Below are positions 59,255 through 64,000 of a stretch of 64,000 nucleotides of DNA, in pieces; position 1 is the first letter of the stretch, and every line of letters begins with the position of its first letter. This DNA is from Paraburkholderia tropica (GTDB lineage Bacteria > Pseudomonadota > Gammaproteobacteria > Burkholderiales > Burkholderiaceae): NCBI RefSeq assembly GCF_900109265.1, contig NZ_FNZM01000001.1, forward strand, positions 467,530 through 531,529, written 5' to 3'. Below the pieces are notes generated by a model. That model was not told where the DNA came from. It worked only from the letters and a program-made list of their open reading frames with translations, and did no database searches. Made by a program: the position numbers and the translations under genes.

Positions 59255-61306
59255 TCAGCGGCCGCCGGAAACGACCAGCATGACCGGTCGCCCTTCGCAG
59301 CCTTCGCTGCCCGGCATCGTCATGACGCGCCAGCCGGGCGGCTCGCCCGGCGCGGCCAGGTCGGGGCGGCGGACCTGGTCGCTGCCGTCGTTGTCGCGAT
59401 CCACGTAGGTCGTCAGCACGTTGAACGGCCAGGACGCGCGGCGCAGCCGTTCGTGCACGAGCGAGCCCACCCAGATCGGCGTGTCGGCGGACGCGAGCGC
59501 ATAGCCGGTCGGCCAGAAGCGCAGCACGTCGCGGCGGCTGCCGGGCCGTTGCGGATCGTCGGGCAGATGCAGGCGCGCGAACACCAGCGGCGACGGCTGG
59601 CCGTTGTTCAGCTTCGGCAGCAGCGGCAGCGAGAGCGCGTCGACGTTCGGCGCGACCAGCGAGAGCACGCTCTTGACCGAAAACTGCGTGCCTTCGCTCC
59701 AGCCCGCGTCGCGCAGCGCGTGGCTCAGGTCGGCGGCGCTGGCGGCCCACTGGAGCGTCATCGGCTCGCGGCGCTCGCCTTTCATGTCCACGCGGTAGCA
59801 CGCGAAGGTGCGCCAGAGCGTGTCGGTCCACGCGAGCTGGCTGACGACGACCGGCGGTTCTTCGTCGCGCGATTCGACGGCCGCCACGTGCCCGGCCGCG
59901 CCGCGCTGCAGCACGAACGCCAGCACCAGCACCGCGAGCACGATCGACGGCATCACGTTGCGCTCGGGCGGACGCTGCGGATAGCGCCACAGCGAGAGCA
60001 GCACGACCGCCGCGACCCAGATCGAGGCGAAGGCCGCGCCGCCGATTGCGTCGGAGAACAGGAAGCGGTCGAAATAAAGGCCCGCGAAGGTCACCGACAC
60101 CACGATCGCATTGCCGAGCGTCGCCACGATGGCGGCCTGCGGCATGTTCGCGCGCCGCACGAGCAGGAACATCATGAAGCCGTAGACGATCACCATCGAC
60201 GCCACGCGGTCGCTCGGGAACACGTATGCGCCCACGTGCGCCGCCGCGCCCACGTCGTGATGGATCAGGATGCGCAGTACGAGGATGAGCGCCTGCGAGA
60301 CGCCCGCGGCCAGCATCCAGTACGCGATGGTGCGCCAGCGCCGTTCGAGCGCCATCCACGCCGTCACGGTCACGACCAGCAGGGCGAGCGTGAGATTGCT
60401 GCCGAGCGTTTCGACGCGCGCGAGCACGTCGTCGGCCCAGGTCGTGTGGATCGAATGCAGAAAGAGGCGCACCGACTGGTCGATCTGCACGAGCGGATCG
60501 CCGCGCAGCAGGTTGCTCAGCACGTACGAGAACACGGCGGCGCACAGCGGCACCAGCGCCGTCACCACCAGCACGGCGCCGAGCGCGGGCTGCCTGGGGT
60601 CGAGCAGGCGCGCGATGCGCCGCGCCGCGTGGCTTTCGCCGTGCCGCTGGGCCCACTGCGCCGCGCCGCGCCGCGAGGCGCCCGCCCACTGGTCCAGATG
60701 CGCGAGCAGCACGTGCGTGAAGCGCCAGATCAGCCAGAACGCGAGCGCGATCATCGCCAGCGCGACCACGAGCCGGAACGACACCGCGCCCGCCAGTTGC
60801 AGCGACGCGCCGAACACCACGCCCGGCAGGATATGCGCGGGCGCCCAGACGAGCGCGGAAATCACGTTCATCACGAAAAAGCGCATCGGCGTCATGCCCG
60901 CCATGCCCGCGACGATGGGCACCACGGCGCGCAGCGGTCCGACGAAGCGCGCGAGGATCACGCTGCGCGTGCCGTGGCGCGCGAAGTAGGCTTCGGCTTT
61001 TTCGAGGATGGCGGGATGCCGGCTGAACGGCCAGACCTTGACGATGGAGTCGCAATAACGGCGGCCGATCCAGAAGCTCAGCGCGTCGCCGGCCACCGCG
61101 CCCACGATCGCGCAGACGAACAGCCAGCCGAGATTGAGCGCGCCCGTGCCCGCGAAGGCGCCCGCGATGAACATCGCCGTGCTGCCCGGAAAGAACGTGC
61201 CGATGAGGGCGAGCGATTCGAGGAACGCGGCGAACACGACGAACGCGAGCGTCCAGCCGGGATACTCGGCGAGCAGGTGCAGCAACTGGACGTAGGCGTG
61301 CTCCAT
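59255..61306 (-). CDS. DedA-PAP2-LssY fusion membrane protein
   Basis: 683-residue inner-membrane protein. Seen: N-terminal DedA/SNARE-associated domain (about 1-200) with ESLALIGTFFPGSTAMFIAG, GDALSFWIGRRYCDS and RFVGPLRAVVPIVAGMAGM; a PAP2-like segment (about 245-440) with FPSDRVASMV near 363 and LYFDRFLFSD near 409; a C-terminal LssY-type periplasmic domain with TDTLWRTFACYRVDMKGERR and TPIWVGSLVHERLRR. In the PAP2 part the catalytic PSGH reads PSDR and the R/H of motif 3 are Gly/Phe, so phosphatase activity is unlikely. LssY proteins are tied to type I secretion in Legionella; function here is unknown. Confidence 0.88.
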   Translation of the reverse strand: MEHAYVQLLHLLAEYPGWTLAFVVFAAFLESLALIGTFFPGSTAMFIAGAFAGTGALNLGWLFVCAIVGAVAGDALSFWIGRRYCDSIVKVWPFSRHPAILEKAEAYFARHGTRSVILARFVGPLRAVVPIVAGMAGMTPMRFFVMNVISALVWAPAHILPGVVFGASLQLAGAVSFRLVVALAMIALAFWLIWRFTHVLLAHLDQWAGASRRGAAQWAQRHGESHAARRIARLLDPRQPALGAVLVVTALVPLCAAVFSYVLSNLLRGDPLVQIDQSVRLFLHSIHTTWADDVLARVETLGSNLTLALLVVTVTAWMALERRWRTIAYWMLAAGVSQALILVLRILIHHDVGAAAHVGAYVFPSDRVASMVIVYGFMMFLLVRRANMPQAAIVATLGNAIVVSVTFAGLYFDRFLFSDAIGGAAFASIWVAAVVLLSLWRYPQRPPERNVMPSIVLAVLVLAFVLQRGAAGHVAAVESRDEEPPVVVSQLAWTDTLWRTFACYRVDMKGERREPMTLQWAASAADLSHALRDAGWSEGTQFSVKSVLSLVAPNVDALSLPLLPKLNNGQPSPLVFARLHLPDDPQRPGSRRDVLRFWPTGYALASADTPIWVGSLVHERLRRASWPFNVLTTYVDRDNDGSDQVRRPDLAAPGEPPGWRVMTMPGSEGCEGRPVMLVVSGGR

Positions 61307-61526
61307 CGACGCGGGTTGGGTGCCTGGTTGGGAGCCGCGCGGGCCGGCGCGGCGGTGGATCGGCGCGGGGCGCGGCGCGCGGCGTCACCGGCGTACTGGT
61401 CGTCGTGAGCGAAGCGCGCGTCCCCATCCGCAATATAACCGGGGTCGGATTTGCGCGCGCGGTGCTGCACCGCTACGGTTCCGGCGCGCCGCCGGCTTGC
61501 GCCCGCCGTGACGCCGCCGCGCCCAT

Positions 61527-61572
61527 GAAAAAACGCCCCGCGGCGGGCGCGAGGCGCGCGGCGCGGGGCGTT
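61527..61572 (-). terminator. Intrinsic terminator of the actP operon
   Basis: AACGCCCCGC / GCGGGGCGTT (61532-61572) with a GC-rich 21-base loop; six A to the left give the T-run on the minus strand. 48 bases past the actP stop. Confidence 0.75.
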
Positions 61573-61619
61573 CAGCACGTGTTGCGCTTTCTGTGCGCTT
61601 TCCGCGCGTCCGGCTTGCG

Positions 61620-63314
61620 TCAGTGCTTGACCGCTTCCATCGGCAGCAGGCCGGTCTGGCCGTAGAACTCCTGGGCCGCGAACGCTTCGCGCTCCTTGCG
61701 GGCGCGCGCGCTGTTATCGAGGCGCGAGACCGTCCAGATGCCGATGAACGCGAGCGGCACCGACACGAGCGCCGGGTTGTCGAGCATGACGAGCGCGTGG
61801 GCGTGATGCAGCACGTCGACCCACACCGACTTCGAGAACAGCGTGAGCAGCACCGAAGCCGCAAGGCCGAGCGCGCCGCCCGCCACCGCACCGCGCGTGG
61901 TCATGCCGCGCCAGAAGATCGACATCACCAGCACCGGGAAGTTGGCGCTGGCCGCGACCGCCGCCACCAAACCGACGAGAAACGCCACGTTCGCATGCTC
62001 GAACAGGATGCCGAGCGCGATTGCGATCACGCTGAGCGTGAGCGTCGCCACGCGCGAGATGCGCATTTCGCGGCGTTCGTCCTTGCGTCCGCGCGCGAGC
62101 CAGCTTGCGTACAGATCGTGCGAGACCGTGGTCGCGCCCGAGAGCGTGAGGCCCGCCACCACGGCGAGGATCGTCGCGAACGTGACCGCCGCGATGAAGC
62201 CGTAGAACAGATTGCCGCCCACCGCCTGGGCGAGCTTCACGGCCACCATGTTCGAGCCGCCCAGCAGGTCGCTCGTCAGATTGAAGTGGCCGCCGGCGTC
62301 GAGGCGGAAGAACTCCGGATGCTGCGCGAGCAGCGCGATCGCCGAAAAGCCGATCACGAACGTGAGCAGATAAAAATAGCCGATGAAACCCGTCGCATAG
62401 AACACCGACTTGCGCGCTTCCTTCGCGTTCGGCACCGTGAAAAAGCGCATCAGGATGTGCGGGAAGCCCGCCGTGCCGAACATCAGCGCGATGCCGAGCG
62501 AGAGCGCGTTGAGCGGGTCGCGGATCAGCTTGCCGGGCGCCATGATGCTGAGCGCGCCCGGATGCACGTTCACGGCCTGGCGGAACATCTCGTTCGGGCT
62601 GAAGCCGAATTGCGCGAGCGCGAGAATCGCCATGAGCGTCGCGCCGCACAGCAGCAGCGCGGCCTTGATGAGTTGCACCCACGTGGTCGCGGTCATGCCG
62701 CCGAAGAACACGTAGATCACCATCAGCGCGCCCACCACGATTTCGGCGATCCAGTAGTCGAGGCCGAGCAGCAGTTCGATCAGCTTGCCCGCGCCCACCA
62801 TCTGCACGACCAGGTAGAAGATCACCACGACGAGCGAATTGGCCGAGGTCATCATGCGGATCGGGCCTTGCGCGAAGCGATAGGCGACGACGTCGGCGAA
62901 GGTGAATTTGCCGAGATTGCGCAGCGGTTCGGCGATCAGGAACATCACGAACGGCCAGCCGACGAGGAAGCCGATCGAATAGATCAGGCCGTCGAAGCCG
63001 AAGATGAACACCATGCCCGAGAGGCCGAGAAACGAGGCCGCCGACATGTAATCGCCGGCGATGGCGAGGCCGTTCTGGAAGCCGGTGATGCCGCCGCCGC
63101 CGGTGTAGAAGTCGCGCGTGGTGCGCGTGCGGCGCGCGGCCCATTGCGTGATGCCGAGCGTGACGAGCACGAACAGCAGGAACATGCCGATCGCCACCGG
63201 ATTGTGCTGATGCGGCGGCATGGGCGCGGCCGGGCCGGCGGGCACGTTGGCGTGCGCGAGCACGGAGGCCGTGGCGAGCGCGAGCGCGGCGAATGAACGA
63301 AGCGGGCGCGTCAT
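61620..63314 (-). CDS. actP: Cation/acetate symporter ActP
   Basis: 564-residue sodium:solute symporter (SSS family) importing acetate and other short-chain acids. Seen: cleavable-looking N-terminus ([13 protein letters not shown]), [20 protein letters not shown] and [20 protein letters not shown] (ActP hallmarks), [20 protein letters not shown], and about 13 membrane helices. Start overlaps the DUF485 gene stop by 4 bases (ATGA). Usually preceded by acs; here acs is not in the window. Fits with the acyl-CoA catabolic genes nearby. Confidence 0.95.
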   Translation of the reverse strand: MTRPLRSFAALALATASVLAHANVPAGPAAPMPPHQHNPVAIGMFLLFVLVTLGITQWAARRTRTTRDFYTGGGGITGFQNGLAIAGDYMSAASFLGLSGMVFIFGFDGLIYSIGFLVGWPFVMFLIAEPLRNLGKFTFADVVAYRFAQGPIRMMTSANSLVVVIFYLVVQMVGAGKLIELLLGLDYWIAEIVVGALMVIYVFFGGMTATTWVQLIKAALLLCGATLMAILALAQFGFSPNEMFRQAVNVHPGALSIMAPGKLIRDPLNALSLGIALMFGTAGFPHILMRFFTVPNAKEARKSVFYATGFIGYFYLLTFVIGFSAIALLAQHPEFFRLDAGGHFNLTSDLLGGSNMVAVKLAQAVGGNLFYGFIAAVTFATILAVVAGLTLSGATTVSHDLYASWLARGRKDERREMRISRVATLTLSVIAIALGILFEHANVAFLVGLVAAVAASANFPVLVMSIFWRGMTTRGAVAGGALGLAASVLLTLFSKSVWVDVLHHAHALVMLDNPALVSVPLAFIGIWTVSRLDNSARARKEREAFAAQEFYGQTGLLPMEAVKH

Positions 63315-63634
63315 GCCGTCACCTCGTGTTGCAGCCGGGCGATGAGCGCGCGCATGGCCGGGTCGAAGCGGCGATTGGCGCGCAGCACGTAGAAACCGGT
63401 CAGCGCGATCGCGCCGAGGATGATGCCCACGCCGACCAGAATGCCGACGCTCGTGGTCGCGCCCGCATACAGCGGATGCGCGAGCTGATGCGGCGCGAGC
63501 GCGACGATCAGGATGAAGCCGTAATACAGGGCGATCATGAGCGCGGTGAGCGAGAAGCTGAAGCGGCGTCGTGCCGCGACGAGCTGCCGGTACTCGGGAT
63601 GCGCCTTGATCGTGTCGATCGAGGATGAGGCCAT
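63311..63634 (-). CDS. DUF485 membrane protein (YjcH-like)
   Basis: 107 residues with two membrane helices ([20 protein letters not shown] and [20 protein letters not shown]) and the family start [20 protein letters not shown]. It lies directly before actP and overlaps it by 4 bases, as yjcH does before actP in E. coli. Probably an accessory subunit of the acetate transporter. Confidence 0.93.
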   Translation of the reverse strand: MASSSIDTIKAHPEYRQLVAARRRFSFSLTALMIALYYGFILIVALAPHQLAHPLYAGATTSVGILVGVGIILGAIALTGFYVLRANRRFDPAMRALIARLQHEVTA

Positions 63635-63748
63635 AGGTGTCTCCTTGCCAGTGCCGCCGGATAGGCGACGGACGAACGGGGCCGGGCCACCTTCACGGGG
63701 TTGCCTGACGCTTTCTCCGACGGGAACGCTGTTGTTGTGTCTTTGAAT

Positions 63749-63778
63749 GCGCCGCGCCGCTGGAGAGCGGGGCGGCGC
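63749..63778. terminator. GC-rich hairpin between etfA and the DUF485 gene
   Basis: GCGCCGCGCCGCT-GGAG-AGCGGGGCGGCGC, 13-bp stem with one mismatch. It lies 66 bases past the etfA stop (minus strand). No good T-run, so a weak terminator at most. Confidence 0.45.
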
Positions 63779-63844
63779 GCGCGCTATTTATTCGCGTCTT
63801 GTGGGTGCTGCGTGTTTCAGGTTTTGTGCTTCGGGTTTCGCGCT

Positions 63845-64000
63845 TTATGCGAGCGTGTTCACGAGTTCCGGCACGGCCGTGAACAGATCGCCGACGAGAC
63901 CGTAATCGGCTACGGTGAAAATCGGCGCTTCCTCGTCCTTGTTGATCGCGACGATCACCTTCGAATCTTTCATGCCCGCGAGATGTTGAATCGCGCCTGA
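63845..64000 (-). CDS. etfA: Electron transfer flavoprotein alpha subunit, C-terminal fragment
   Basis: The last 51 residues are in the window: [51 protein letters not shown], then [13 protein letters not shown] and ADYGLV are the C-terminal FAD-binding signature of EtfA. It takes electrons from acyl-CoA dehydrogenases such as the two in this window. The rest of the gene, and probably etfB, lies to the right of the window. Confidence 0.93.
   Translation of the reverse strand, partial: SGAIQHLAGMKDSKVIVAINKDEEAPIFTVADYGLVGDLFTAVPELVNTLA

Noticed and set aside
61593..63296. 567-codon plus-strand open frame
   Set aside because: Antisense to actP, which has full-length family similarity.
1..64000. 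Mobile elements, phage genes, tRNA or rRNA genes
   Set aside because: No transposase, integrase, terminal inverted repeats with target duplication, cloverleaf or rRNA-like sequence was seen. The window reads as ordinary chromosome with small accessory spacers.

Overview
The window is a GC-rich, densely coded stretch of a bacterial chromosome. It looks like Burkholderiaceae (Burkholderia/Paraburkholderia/Caballeronia type). Reasons: the DUF2844-DUF3443 pair, several DUF4148 small exported proteins, DUF1488 and DUF2891 proteins, a leucine (liu) operon with a TetR-type regulator, very strong GC3 bias with long antisense shadow frames, and E. coli-like Fur boxes. The genus is inferred from gene content only. 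I saw no tRNA, rRNA, CRISPR array, IS element or prophage.

Layout. 1-4.4 kb: two MFS transporters (one cut by the left edge), an orphan OmpR-type regulator with a non-canonical receiver, a small winged-helix-like protein and a lipoprotein. 4.7-11.7 kb, cell envelope block: a 1079-residue bifunctional penicillin-binding protein, a glycine-zipper lipoprotein, an exported Pro-rich protein, then DUF2844 plus a DUF3443 lipoprotein that carries a full set of pepsin-like motifs. 11.9-16.7 kb, chemotaxis operon: soluble PAS-PAS receptor, cheR, cheD and a triple-CheW protein, behind a good sigma-28 promoter match. 16.7-24.5 kb: DUF2891 protein, TetR regulator and the divergent leucine operon liuABCD (isovaleryl-CoA to 3-hydroxy-3-methylglutaryl-CoA; HMG-CoA lyase absent). 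24.5-34.1 kb: AhpD-like protein with divergent MarR, Cdh, the Fur-boxed feoA-feoB-Cys-rich protein operon, amidase, di-iron ferritin-like protein, FMN reductase and small proteins. 34.4-36.6 kb: CynX/NimT transporter and divergent GntR regulator. 36.6-39.5 kb: small proteins. 39.5-43.2 kb: AcoR-type sigma-54 activator, a ferritin-VIT1 (MbfA-like) iron/manganese transporter and a ferredoxin. 43.5-47.4 kb: small proteins, cytochrome b561, purine permease. 47.5-53.6 kb: AraC regulator and a divergent acyl-CoA dehydrogenase / acyl-CoA ligase / enoyl-CoA hydratase / 3-hydroxyisobutyryl-CoA hydrolase operon that fits valine catabolism. 53.7-59.2 kb: ppnP, a Fur-boxed TonB siderophore receptor, an encapsulin with its DyP peroxidase cargo, and a small protein. 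59.3-64 kb: a DedA-PAP2-LssY membrane protein, acetate symporter actP with its DUF485 partner, and the C-terminus of etfA.

Two themes tie the window together. One is branched-chain amino acid and acetate catabolism: the two acyl-CoA dehydrogenases should pass electrons to ETF, whose alpha subunit lies at the right edge. The other is iron and oxidative stress: feoAB, the siderophore receptor, MbfA-like protein plus ferredoxin, di-iron protein, and encapsulin-DyP. The least described item is the DUF2844-DUF3443 pair, where the sequence argues for a surface-anchored pepsin-fold lipoprotein.
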